From assembly GCF_000376945.1 (NCBI RefSeq), contig NZ_AQXU01000025.1, forward strand, positions 186,001 through 250,000: a stretch of DNA of 64,000 bases, given 5' to 3'. The position numbers and the translations under genes are program-made. Of the stretch, positions 17,905-26,415 are shown one piece after another. Origin of the DNA: Leeia oryzae DSM 17879 (GTDB lineage: Bacteria; Pseudomonadota; Gammaproteobacteria; Burkholderiales; Leeiaceae). The notes beneath the pieces are model-generated. The model was not told where the DNA came from and did no database searches. It worked only from the letters and a program-made list of their open reading frames with translations. Position 1 is the stretch's first letter. The number at the start of each line of letters is the position of its first letter.

Positions 17905-18191
17905 GTGGGGTGGAGATGTTTAACAACGCCAGTTCCCGCCGACTAGGCAAGTGGGCGGCAGACTAGGTCATCAACCCAAAGCAGTCGCTCACCCCCCCCC
18001 CGTTGCATTGGTACATTCTGACAGGCTGGTTATGGGTAGAAAGGTGCTGACAAGTGGTGGTTTACCTATTACTTGCCAGCAGGCAAATGATCTCCAGTTC
18101 ACCTGTCTCCCAATACCGCAAGCATTACGCCCAATAAAAAACCCATACACCGTGATGGCTGCATGGGTTTTGGACAACACCACGATCATTG
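17905..18191. other. Intergenic region with a C10 homopolymer tract
   Basis: This is the gap between convergent genes. A run of ten C residues lies at 17992-18001. A frame crossing it (17951-18202, +) has no ribosome binding site and no similarity I recognise. The rest contains the chemoreceptor terminator and no other visible structure. Confidence 0.5.
18133..18169 (-). terminator. Intrinsic terminator of the chemoreceptor gene
   Basis: On the minus strand AACCCAT and ATGGGTT form a 7-bp stem around a 16-base loop, followed by TTTTTATT, about 25 bp after the stop codon. Confidence 0.75.
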
Positions 18192-20063
18192 TTACAGTTT
18201 GAAGCGTCCCATAATAGCCTGCAGGGAGCTGGACAACTGCTCCAGCTGGGCCACGGCTTCAGCCACTTCATCGATGGTGGCGCTATTGTCTTGCACCATG
18301 CTGCTGATTTTCTCGATATTCTGGGCAATATCCGTGGTGGCAGCGGCTTGCTCTTTAGTGGCATTGGCCACATCAGACACACCCGATACCAGACGGCCGG
18401 TTTCCCCATGTACCTGGCTAATCGCATCGGCCGCCTTGCCAGACAAGGCTACGCCCTGATCAACCTGCTGGCGGGTACTGCCCATGCTGGTGCTTGCAGC
18501 ATCAATCTCGGTACGGATACCGGACACGATGGTCCCGATCTCGATGGTCGCTTGTGCAGTACGTGCCGCCAGTTTGCGCACTTCATCGGCCACCACGGCA
18601 AACCCGCGCCCCATCTCGCCCGCACGCGCGGCTTCAATGGCTGCGTTCAAGGCCAGCAGGTTGGTTTGCTCCGCAATGTCCTTGATCACCTGCACAATGG
18701 TATCCACTTGCTGGGACTGGGTACCCAGCTTATCCATGGTTTCGGCCAGCGAATTGATACTGGTATTGATCTGGCCAATACCTTGCGCCACATCCCGTAC
18801 CAGTGATTCACCAGAGGACGTGGCCTTGCCTGTAGCAGAAGCCGTTGATTCAAAGTCCCGCAAGGTGTCAGCAATGTACTGGATACTGACGGTCACTTCT
18901 TCTACGCTGGCCGCAGTAGCGGTGGCTGCCTCTGCCTGATGGTTGGATGCCGAGCGTACCATCTGGGCAGACTCGTGCAACTTGGCAGCCGCTTCGCCCA
19001 CAGACTGGCTTTGCTGGCGCACTTCAATAAACATGGCACGCAAGCTGGCAATAAAGCGGTTAAACGCATCGGCAATCTGGCCGATTTCATCGTTGGACTG
19101 AACCGGCAACTGATGAGACAAATCCCCGCTACCATTGGCCACGGCATTCATGGCATCGCGCATCGCTGCCAAGCCTGACATCATCCGGGCAATACCGGCA
19201 TACGCCAGGAGCCCTGCGCCCACACTGCCGGCCACCAGCAGGACCAGCATGATCATCAGCAGCTGGTTCAGGTCAGAGGTTGCCTTGGCTTCCGGCACCA
19301 TCACCCCCAGTAACCAGCCGGTGTTACCCACCGGATACAAGGCCGTAATCTGTTTGGCACCACCGATATCCAGCACCTGGGTTTTTCCATCCTGCGATAC
19401 CTTGGACAGATCATACCCGGCAATGACTTCATTAATCGGCTTGAGACCGGAGTCTTTGGCCGGATGCGCGACCACGGCCCCTTCTTTGGTAATCAGGAAG
19501 GCATAGCCATCACCCGGCAGCTTGGCAGACACTACTTCTTCCACCACACGCTTTAGGGTCACGTCGCCACCGGCTACCGCCACCAGATTACCGCCGTCTC
19601 GTCGCGCCATGGCAAACGTGATAATCGGCTGTTTGGTAGACGCATCGATATAGGGCGGAGAAGCAATCGGGCCGCTGGAGGCCATTGCGGCCTTGTACCA
19701 TGGACGTCCGGTCGGGTCATAGCCCGGCGGGACCAGTGTCGCCTTGGAGAACTGGGTCATGGTTTTATCAGGCTGGCCGACATACATATCGTCAAAACCG
19801 CCGGCATCATGGGCCTGGTCGAGCACAGCCTTCAAGTCACCCGTACCGAAGCGCGGCAATACCGATGCCACGATGCGTTGGCGAGATTGCACCCATTCGG
19901 ATACAAAACTGACTTTAGAAGCGGCTGCCTGATTAATCTCTGCATAAATCCCTTCCAGCAAGGATTCACGCATTTTGTAATAGGCCACACCAGAAAACAG
20001 GGCAGAGAGTAATACAACGATGGTCAGGACAAATACAATGACACGGGACCGAATAGATTTCAT
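18192..20063 (-). CDS. Methyl-accepting chemotaxis protein with dCache-type sensor
   Basis: The 623-residue receptor has a first membrane helix (about 8-28), a periplasmic dCache_1-like domain to about 265 ([11 protein letters not shown] and [13 protein letters not shown] are landmarks), a second helix (about 270-292) and a HAMP domain. The cytoplasmic signalling hairpin has the conserved tip [20 protein letters not shown]. dCache domains of this kind often bind amino acids; the neighbouring acidic amino acid transporter makes that attractive but unproven. The start at 20063 has AGGACT upstream. It is monocistronic and divergent from the glt operon across a gap of about 1 kb. Confidence 0.92.
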   Translation of the reverse strand: MKSIRSRVIVFVLTIVVLLSALFSGVAYYKMRESLLEGIYAEINQAAASKVSFVSEWVQSRQRIVASVLPRFGTGDLKAVLDQAHDAGGFDDMYVGQPDKTMTQFSKATLVPPGYDPTGRPWYKAAMASSGPIASPPYIDASTKQPIITFAMARRDGGNLVAVAGGDVTLKRVVEEVVSAKLPGDGYAFLITKEGAVVAHPAKDSGLKPINEVIAGYDLSKVSQDGKTQVLDIGGAKQITALYPVGNTGWLLGVMVPEAKATSDLNQLLMIMLVLLVAGSVGAGLLAYAGIARMMSGLAAMRDAMNAVANGSGDLSHQLPVQSNDEIGQIADAFNRFIASLRAMFIEVRQQSQSVGEAAAKLHESAQMVRSASNHQAEAATATAASVEEVTVSIQYIADTLRDFESTASATGKATSSGESLVRDVAQGIGQINTSINSLAETMDKLGTQSQQVDTIVQVIKDIAEQTNLLALNAAIEAARAGEMGRGFAVVADEVRKLAARTAQATIEIGTIVSGIRTEIDAASTSMGSTRQQVDQGVALSGKAADAISQVHGETGRLVSGVSDVANATKEQAAATTDIAQNIEKISSMVQDNSATIDEVAEAVAQLEQLSSSLQAIMGRFKL

Positions 20064-20846
20064 GGAGTCCTCTTTCTTGTTAGTAGTCGTTTCCGCAGCA
20101 AGCCACTATCCAGGGTGCTACGATACCCTGATGGCGATCATGCTTGCTGTGCTGGACAGGCAAATCCAAGCTTATAAAAGACATCAAATCTCTTACAAAA
20201 CAACAATATTTTTGTGCCTCGTATTTTCATTCTAATCTTGATTTAGATTTTTGAAAGAAAACAATTCAACACATGGGAGGTTACAAAGCGCGCAGCTTAG
20301 CGCGATTTGTAAACAATTGCAAAATACGATTGCTTTTCTGCATATGCTGATTTGCATCAAGGCAAATTCCGGTTTGTTACAAGCATGTGACATGCGACAA
20401 AGGCATATAAAAAGATGCATTCCTGTTGTCAGAATGGGTCTGGCAGCAGGAAATTACACCTTTGAATTGGAAACATCGCTCAGTCGTTAGATATATCTCC
20501 CAGAAAAGTACTCGCTGGTGGATACAGCGTTTTGAATATAAGTGACGGTTTTCCAGTTCTGGCAAATGACAGAAATCACTCAATTACCTTGCGATCACGG
20601 CCAACCAGGAATTTCCTGAAACACTTGCAGACTAGCGCTCCCCCGATATACAACAAGCCTCCTTTTGCAAGCAGCGGTATATCGTGCAACCGCCAGCGCA
20701 TGAGCCTCTACGCTTTCAAACCGCTGGAAACTTACCGCTAAACAGATCGCGCAAGAGACTATGGCGATATCGCCAACCCCGGTATCTAGTCAAGAGTCAT
20801 GATCAAACACGCTTGGATATACAGCGTAAAAGCCACATGGATGTCG

Positions 20847-20891
20847 TCCGGCAAATCGAATCAATCGTGCCACAACATTCGGTTATCCGAA
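20847..20891 (+). promoter_or_regulatory. Two AauR-type inverted repeats (upstream activating sequence)
   Basis: TTCGG-TTAT-CCGAA at 20878-20891 is a perfect inverted repeat. TCCGG-CAAA-TCGAA at 20847-20860 matches the same pattern with one change per half-site. Their centres are 31 bp apart, three helical turns. From memory, the Pseudomonas AauR site is described as TTCGG-N4-CCGAA. They lie 80-120 bp before the sigma-54 promoter, the usual enhancer distance. Confidence 0.75.
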
Positions 20892-20967
20892 CATTCAGAA
20901 AACGACCACCCTGCGACAACAACACCTATCCTATTGATCTTAAAACGCATTTTCAAATTGAGCCTAG

Positions 20968-20984
20968 TTGGCATGTTTTATGCT
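20968..20984 (+). promoter_or_regulatory. Sigma-54 (-24/-12) promoter of the glt operon
   Basis: TTGGCATGTTTTATGCT has the invariant GG at 20970-20971 and GC at 20982-20983 with exactly 10 bases between, and flanks close to the TTGGCACG-N4-TTGC consensus. Transcription would start near 20995, giving a leader of about 107 nt before gltI. The operon encodes its own NtrC-family activator, which fits. Confidence 0.8.
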
Positions 20985-21101
20985 GAAGATCAGATACAAG
21001 GCACCGATGAAACTCGCTTTCAGTTCCTCTCGTCCTGAATGGAGATGCCTCGTGTGTTGACTTATCTATATCTGCGCAATTGCTGCGCCAAAGGAGAGAA
21101 G

Positions 21102-21998
21102 ATGTTTCGTAAAGCAACCTTAATCATGGCAGCCATCAGTGGTGTGTTTTCAGTAGCAGCATCGGCAGAAGATACCACGCTGCCAACACTGCAAAAGATT
21201 AAAGCCAGCGGCATCATCAATGTTGGTCATCGAGAATCCTCCATTCCGTTCTCTTATCTGGATGACAAGCAAAAGCCTATCGGCTACTCGATGGACCTTT
21301 GCAACAAGATTATCGAGAACGTAAAAAAAGACCTGAACATGCCAAGTCTGAAAGTAAATTTGGTACCTGTCACGTCTGCGACCCGTATTCCATTGATGAC
21401 AAACGGGACCGTTGACCTTGAATGTGGCTCTACCACTAACTCGATGGAACGCCAAAAACAGGTAGCGTTCGGGGTTGCAACGTATGTGGCACCCGTGCGC
21501 ATGCTGGTCAAAGCAGGCACCAAACTTGACTCTCTGGATGACTTAAACGGTAAAGCGGTTGTGACAACAACCGGTACGACATCTGATCAGTTGATCCGTA
21601 AAAATGAAAAAGGCATGAACATTGACGTGAAAAACGTCTACGCCAAAGACCATGCAGAAAGCTTCCTGATGGTAGAAACCGGCCGTGCTGATGCGTTTGT
21701 AATGGATGAAATCCTATTGGCAGGTTTTATTGCCAACGCCAAAAATCCTAAGGACTTTGCAATTGTCGGCCCAACCCTGCGTGCTGAACCTTATGGCATC
21801 ATGCTGCGCAAAGATGATCCAGCCTTCAAGAAAGTAGTGGATGACACCCTGAAAGGTCTGATGAAGTCTGGTGAGATCAACAAAATTTATCAAAAGTGGT
21901 TCCTGAGCCCAATTCCACCCAAAAACATCAACTTGAGCTTGCCAATGAGCCAAGAACTGAAGAATGCATTTACCAACCCGTCTGACAAGGGTGTGTAA
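21102..21998 (+). CDS. gltI: Glutamate/aspartate ABC transporter periplasmic binding protein
   Basis: The ATG at 21102 has a strong AAAGGAG site and gives 298 residues; the longer frame from 21039 adds a non-signal-like stretch. The signal peptide runs to about residue 22 (VAASAEDTT). The mature protein is a family 3 solute-binding protein (SBP_bac_3): IPFSYLDDKQKPIGYSMDLC, then SATRIPLMTNGTVDLECGSTTN, the GltI/AatJ signature. It is the first gene of an operon with two permeases, an ATPase and a two-component system. A strong hairpin follows it, as is common after highly expressed binding-protein genes. Confidence 0.92.
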   Translation: MFRKATLIMAAISGVFSVAASAEDTTLPTLQKIKASGIINVGHRESSIPFSYLDDKQKPIGYSMDLCNKIIENVKKDLNMPSLKVNLVPVTSATRIPLMTNGTVDLECGSTTNSMERQKQVAFGVATYVAPVRMLVKAGTKLDSLDDLNGKAVVTTTGTTSDQLIRKNEKGMNIDVKNVYAKDHAESFLMVETGRADAFVMDEILLAGFIANAKNPKDFAIVGPTLRAEPYGIMLRKDDPAFKKVVDDTLKGLMKSGEINKIYQKWFLSPIPPKNINLSLPMSQELKNAFTNPSDKGV

Positions 21999-22067
21999 GG
22001 TAAACGCGGTCTGGTTGGCAGAAACACACTGAGCGCCTCTGCCGCCAAATTGTTAAAAGAAGTCCGG

Positions 22068-22095
22068 CGGGTAGTGGGTGCTTTGCCACTACCCG
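22068..22095 (+). other. Intercistronic hairpin after gltI
   Basis: GGGTAGTGG at 22069-22077 pairs with CCACTACCC at 22086-22094, extended by a C-G pair, with an 8-base loop and no T-tract. It lies in a 188-bp gap between gltI and gltJ. It probably protects the gltI message from 3' decay and so raises binding protein over permease; this is a common arrangement and an inference here. Confidence 0.7.
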
Positions 22096-22186
22096 GCTTC
22101 CACCTATGTCACGGTTGACCTCTTTGCCACATTGACCGTCTCTGCGCATCGTGTTCTTTCTTGGCGACAGACGGTAAGGAGTGTTC

Positions 22187-22933
22187 ATGAGTACTTATCA
22201 ATGGGATTGGGGCATCATTTTGCAACAAGTCCCAGAATCCGAAGAGTTTTATTATCAATGGCTAATATCAGGCCTTGGCTGGACAATTGCGACCGCCCTG
22301 TCGGCATGGGTCATCGCCTTGCTACTCGGCTCGCTGATTGGGGTATTACGTACCCTGCCGTCCAGACCTCTGTCATTTATCGGTACTGCGTATGTAGAGC
22401 TATTTCGGAATATTCCGCTAATTGTGCAGTTATTTATCTGGTTCTTTGTCGTACCAGAGCTAGTCCCCACTGTAGTGGGTGACTGGATGAAGCGCGATAT
22501 GCCACTACCGGAATTCACCACGGCGGTATTTGGCCTTGGCCTGTTTACTGCGGCCAGGGTAGCAGAACAGGTCAGAACAGGGATACTGACACTACCTCGT
22601 GGGCAAAAAAATGCCGGGTTGGCACTAGGCCTCACGCTGGGACAAACCTACCGACATGTACTGCTGCCAATGGCGTTCCGCATTGTGATTCCGCCACTCA
22701 CCTCCGAATTCATGAACATTTTCAAGAATTCAGCTGTGGCCCTCGTTATTGGCCTGACAGAACTCACGTTTCAGATGAAACAGATCACAGGCGACTACGC
22801 CCCATCCAACCCCATTGAGGTGATGACCCTGGTCAGTCTGCTATATCTGTCTGTGGCGCTTAGCGTCAATCGCATCATGGCATTTATCGAGAAGAAATCA
22901 CGTGTGCCTGGCTATATTTCGGGAGGCAAGTAA
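22187..22933 (+). CDS. gltJ: Glutamate/aspartate ABC transporter permease 1
   Basis: The 248-residue inner membrane permease belongs to the HisM/GlnP family. The ATG at 22187 has AAGGAG five bases upstream. Five or so membrane helices are visible. The conserved EAA loop reads EQVRTGILTLPRGQKNAGLALGL, the contact site for the ATPase. It pairs with gltK, whose start codon shares one base with this stop (TAATG). Confidence 0.93.
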   Translation: MSTYQWDWGIILQQVPESEEFYYQWLISGLGWTIATALSAWVIALLLGSLIGVLRTLPSRPLSFIGTAYVELFRNIPLIVQLFIWFFVVPELVPTVVGDWMKRDMPLPEFTTAVFGLGLFTAARVAEQVRTGILTLPRGQKNAGLALGLTLGQTYRHVLLPMAFRIVIPPLTSEFMNIFKNSAVALVIGLTELTFQMKQITGDYAPSNPIEVMTLVSLLYLSVALSVNRIMAFIEKKSRVPGYISGGK

Positions 22934-23592
22934 TGGACATTAACCTCGGAAATATCTGGCACGCCCGTGACTTCATACTAGAAGGTTTGCAGTACTCGCT
23001 CAGCCTGACCGGGTTTGCCATGCTCATCGGCATTACGGCTGGTACTGTGCTGGCGATTGCGCGCCTGTCTTCTAACCGCATGGTGAGCAGTGCGGCTGCA
23101 ACTTATGTGAACCTGTTCCGCTCCATCCCGCTGGTTTTGGTGATTTTCTGGTTCTACATCTTGCTGCCACTGATTACCGGCATCCAGATGGGGGCCGACA
23201 AATCTGCCTATATCACTTTTGCGATTTTTGAAGCGGCATATTACTGCGAAATCATCCGCGCCGGCATTCAGTCCATCCCGAAAGGCCAGATCAATGCGGG
23301 CTTGGCGATGGGATTCACCCCGGCTCAAAACATGCGTTATGTGATTTTGCCCCAGGCCTTCCGCAACATTCTGCCACTGCTCCTGACACAGACCATTGTG
23401 CTGTTTCAAGATACCTCGCTGGTTTACGTGGTAGGTGCAACTGACCTCTTGGGTGCAGCAGACAAAGTGGCCCACCGGGACAATACCTTGGTAGACATGT
23501 ATCTGGGCGTCGCCATCATCTACTTCACCATCAGCTTTAGCCTATCGAAAGCAGTGAAACAGTTGCATGGCAAGATCGCCATTATTCGCTAA
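22933..23592 (+). CDS. gltK: Glutamate/aspartate ABC transporter permease 2
   Basis: The 219-residue permease is of the same family as gltJ, with the EAA loop [20 protein letters not shown] and the [20 protein letters not shown] segment that is highly conserved in GltK/AatM. It starts at ATG 22933, overlapping the gltJ stop by one base, so translation is probably coupled. It forms the heterodimeric membrane channel with gltJ. Confidence 0.93.
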   Translation: MDINLGNIWHARDFILEGLQYSLSLTGFAMLIGITAGTVLAIARLSSNRMVSSAAATYVNLFRSIPLVLVIFWFYILLPLITGIQMGADKSAYITFAIFEAAYYCEIIRAGIQSIPKGQINAGLAMGFTPAQNMRYVILPQAFRNILPLLLTQTIVLFQDTSLVYVVGATDLLGAADKVAHRDNTLVDMYLGVAIIYFTISFSLSKAVKQLHGKIAIIR

Positions 23593-23633
23593 GGGCGTGC
23601 GGCCAGCCGCAGAAGCCAGAAAAGGATTTGCAA

Positions 23634-24368
23634 ATGATTGAAATTAATAAAATTAGCAAATGGTATGGTGACTTTCAGGTTCTGACCGATTGTTCTACCC
23701 GTATCAATAAAGGCGAGGTCGTGGTCGTGTGCGGGCCTTCAGGCTCGGGGAAGTCCACCCTCATCAAATGCGTAAATGCGCTCGAACCATTCCAGCAGGG
23801 TGACATCATTGTCGATGGAATTTCGGTTGCGGACCCGAAAACCAACCTGCCGAAACTGCGTTCACGTGTGGGGATGGTGTTCCAGCACTTCGAACTGTTT
23901 CCACATCTGTCGATAACAGAAAATCTGACGCTCGCGCAGATGAAAGTGATGGGACGCAGTAAAGAAGAAGCATCTCAAAAGGGGCTCGCATATCTCGACA
24001 GGGTTGGCCTGAAAGCTCATGCGCACAAATTCCCTGGCCAGTTATCTGGTGGACAGCAGCAGCGCGTCGCAATCGCACGTGCCTTATCGATGGACCCGAT
24101 CGCCATGCTGTTTGATGAACCGACCTCGGCACTCGACCCGGAAATGGTGAACGAAGTGCTGGATGTCATGGTAGAACTGGCTCAGGAAGGCATGACCATG
24201 ATGTGCGTCACCCACGAAATGGGCTTTGCCCGCCGGGTAGCTAACCGTGTGATTTTCATGGATAAAGGTCAAATCGTGGAAGATTGCGCCAAGGAAGCGT
24301 TCTTTGGCAATGTCGAGGCACGGTCGGAACGTGCCCAGCAGTTCTTGTCCAAAATATTGCAACACTAA
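23634..24368 (+). CDS. gltL: Glutamate/aspartate ABC transporter ATPase
   Basis: The 244-residue ATPase from ATG 23634 (AAAGGA seven bases upstream) carries the Walker [10 protein letters not shown] near residue 35, signature [15 protein letters not shown], Walker [13 protein letters not shown] and the switch histidine in [11 protein letters not shown]. It belongs to the GlnQ/GltL polar amino acid group. It completes the transporter and is followed by a long hairpin before the regulatory genes. Confidence 0.94.
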   Translation: MIEINKISKWYGDFQVLTDCSTRINKGEVVVVCGPSGSGKSTLIKCVNALEPFQQGDIIVDGISVADPKTNLPKLRSRVGMVFQHFELFPHLSITENLTLAQMKVMGRSKEEASQKGLAYLDRVGLKAHAHKFPGQLSGGQQQRVAIARALSMDPIAMLFDEPTSALDPEMVNEVLDVMVELAQEGMTMMCVTHEMGFARRVANRVIFMDKGQIVEDCAKEAFFGNVEARSERAQQFLSKILQH

Positions 24369-24379
24369 CCCCAGGAGTA

Positions 24380-24416
24380 TGTCATCTGCCGCCTCAGGGT
24401 AGTGTGGCAGATGACA
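24380..24416 (+). other. Perfect 11-bp hairpin between transporter and regulator genes
   Basis: TGTCATCTGCC (24380-24390) and GGCAGATGACA (24406-24416) are perfectly complementary around a 15-base loop. The hairpin begins 11 bp after the gltL stop and has no T-tract, so it is not a standard terminator. It may dampen read-through or protect the upstream message, keeping sensor kinase levels below transporter levels. Confidence 0.7.
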
Positions 24417-24426
24417 TCAGCCCAGC

Positions 24427-26415
24427 ATGCTCAGCAAGCCCGTTCTGATCGATTTTGCCCAACAGCTCACCAAAAGATCAGTTATGCTCTTCTCTGAGCC
24501 TGACGAAGACCTTCATTCCAGCGTCAGGCAGCAAGGATGTGCTGACGACATGCAACTCAAAACCCACGGCTCCCTCTTTAACCAGGCCACACTGCTCAAA
24601 CTGATTCTGTTAGTGCTGCTGATGATTGGCATCGGCGTATTAACATTTCGTTTGAGCATTCAGCACGGCATCAAGACCCTGCAAGAAAGCGCCAGCAAGC
24701 AGCTGGAGTTTCACACCAAGGGGATCGAGAGTGAAATGGGCAAGTATGCCTTTCTGCCTTCGATTCTGGAACTGGAACAGTCTGTCAGTGAGCTATTGCG
24801 GTCCCCTTCGCCCCGTACCCGCGCAGCCGCAAACCGTTATCTGGAAGGGCTCAACAAGCGAGCAGGCAGCCGTGCCGTGTATGTGCTCGATACTACCGGC
24901 CGAGTACTTGCTACCAGCAACTGGAATGATAACGACAGTTATCTGGATGAGGACCTTTCTTTCCGCCCCTACTGGCAAGATGCCATCAAGGGAACACCTG
25001 GCCGCTTTTACGGGATCGGCATCACGGTGGGGGAACCCGGCTACTATTTATCTCATCCGCTACTCTATCGCGACCGGATTGTGGGTGTTGGCGTCGCAAA
25101 GATCAAACTGGAAGCATTGGAAGAGCGTTGGCAAAAAGCCGGTTTGCACGCATTTGTGACGGACAGTAACGGCATCATTATTCTTTCCTCCGATCCATCG
25201 CTCAAGCTGAAAGCCTTGAACCCGATCTCTCCTGAAAAGCGGGAGGCATTGGCCAGAAGCCTGCAATATTACTGGCAAGCACTGCTGGATCTTGCACCGA
25301 TTACCCGAGAACCGATCGGGCATCATGCCGAGATACTGGTACTAAAAGGGGATAAAACAGAAAACCATCGCCCCGTGAGCTACATTGCCCAGACCCGCTT
25401 GCTCCACGGTACGCCTTGGGGTTTTACCCTATTGGTACCGCTTGATTCGGTGCATGATGATGCCATCAGCAATGCCATTTTGGCCGCCACCCTGTTTGCC
25501 TGTTTCACGATTCTGCTCATAGCCTGGAACGAGCGCAGAAAGGTGATTCGCGCTCGGCTGGCAGCCAGAGAAGCGCTTCGCAAAGCCAATAGCGAGCTGG
25601 AACGACGGATTGCAGAACGCACAGAAGTTTTGCAACAAACCAATCTGCGCCTGATGGCAGAAGTTGAGTCGCGTATGGCTGCAGAGCAGCATCTGCGTGA
25701 AACCCAGGGAGAGCTGGTGCAAGCCAGTAAAATGGCCGCAATTGGACAGATGTCGACGGGCATTGCTCACGAACTGAATCAGCCACTGGCTGCACTGCGA
25801 ACCATTGCGGCTAATAGCATTCGGTTTCTCGAACGTGGCAATGACGAGGTTGTTACCAGCAATCTGCAAATGATCAATGAGCTGGTTGACCGAATGGGGC
25901 GGACGACTGCCAACTTGCGTGCGTTTGCCCGCAAACCCGACCGCCAGCAGGGTATGGCCAGTCTCAAGCGCTCTCTCGACGCCAACTGGCTGTTACTGCA
26001 GCCGCGGCTGGCGGGCGTAAAAATAACCCTGACCGGGCTTGAGAGTGATATTAGCTTAAAGATTGATCAGACAAGTCTGGAGCAAATACTCACCAATCTG
26101 TTGGGCAATGCACTGGACGCCATGCAATCAACTGCCGCACCACATCTCCAGATATCTGCAGTACAAACAGATGGAAACCTTCATTTGACAGTAGCCGATA
26201 ACGGTAGCGGCTTATCGACAGAAGCACTTAACAACCTGTTTCAGCCATTCTTTACGACCAAACCGGCGCCGCACGGGTTGGGACTAGGTCTCACCTTGTC
26301 AGCCAGTCTCGCGGCGGCTGTTGGCGGTAAGCTAAGTGCAGAACAGGTTCCGACCGGCGGCGCAGCTTTCACTTTGTCGTTACCAATCTCCTCTATCCAG
26401 GAATTGTCTTCATGA
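24427..26415 (+). CDS. aauS: Sensor histidine kinase, AauS/DctB type
   Basis: The longest frame has 662 residues. ATG 24550 (MQLKTHGSLFNQ, AAGGA 12 bases upstream) would put the first membrane helix at residues 14-35 and is a good alternative. Between two membrane helices lies a periplasmic dCache-like domain (RFYGIGITVGEPGYYLSHPL) as in DctB. A coiled coil leads to the phosphoacceptor His in TGIAHELNQPLAALRTI, then N (LTNLLGNALDAM) and G boxes (DNGSGLS, GLGLGLTLS). Following a glt operon and coupled to an NtrC-type regulator, it should sense acidic amino acids. The stop overlaps the next start by ATGA. Confidence 0.88.
   Translation: MLSKPVLIDFAQQLTKRSVMLFSEPDEDLHSSVRQQGCADDMQLKTHGSLFNQATLLKLILLVLLMIGIGVLTFRLSIQHGIKTLQESASKQLEFHTKGIESEMGKYAFLPSILELEQSVSELLRSPSPRTRAAANRYLEGLNKRAGSRAVYVLDTTGRVLATSNWNDNDSYLDEDLSFRPYWQDAIKGTPGRFYGIGITVGEPGYYLSHPLLYRDRIVGVGVAKIKLEALEERWQKAGLHAFVTDSNGIIILSSDPSLKLKALNPISPEKREALARSLQYYWQALLDLAPITREPIGHHAEILVLKGDKTENHRPVSYIAQTRLLHGTPWGFTLLVPLDSVHDDAISNAILAATLFACFTILLIAWNERRKVIRARLAAREALRKANSELERRIAERTEVLQQTNLRLMAEVESRMAAEQHLRETQGELVQASKMAAIGQMSTGIAHELNQPLAALRTIAANSIRFLERGNDEVVTSNLQMINELVDRMGRTTANLRAFARKPDRQQGMASLKRSLDANWLLLQPRLAGVKITLTGLESDISLKIDQTSLEQILTNLLGNALDAMQSTAAPHLQISAVQTDGNLHLTVADNGSGLSTEALNNLFQPFFTTKPAPHGLGLGLTLSASLAAAVGGKLSAEQVPTGGAAFTLSLPISSIQELSS

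Larger units (their letters stand above)
20064..21101. other. 1.04-kb gene-free region between the chemoreceptor and the glt operon
   Basis: No frame here has a start signal, a recognised motif or normal codon use; five short frames are scattered over it. GC content is lower than in the flanking genes. The right-hand 260 bp hold the sigma-54 promoter and activator sites listed separately. Also visible are a perfect 12-bp palindrome, GGCGATATCGCC at 20763-20774, and a GCGGT/ACCGC hairpin at 20674-20693. The unexplained 600 bp (20150-20750) could hold a small RNA or a decayed gene. Confidence 0.5.

Noticed and set aside
17951-18202. 83-residue frame crossing the C10 tract, possible phase-variable gene
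   Set aside because: No start signal, and the product changes character across the tract; there is no sign of a second frame that the tract would switch on.
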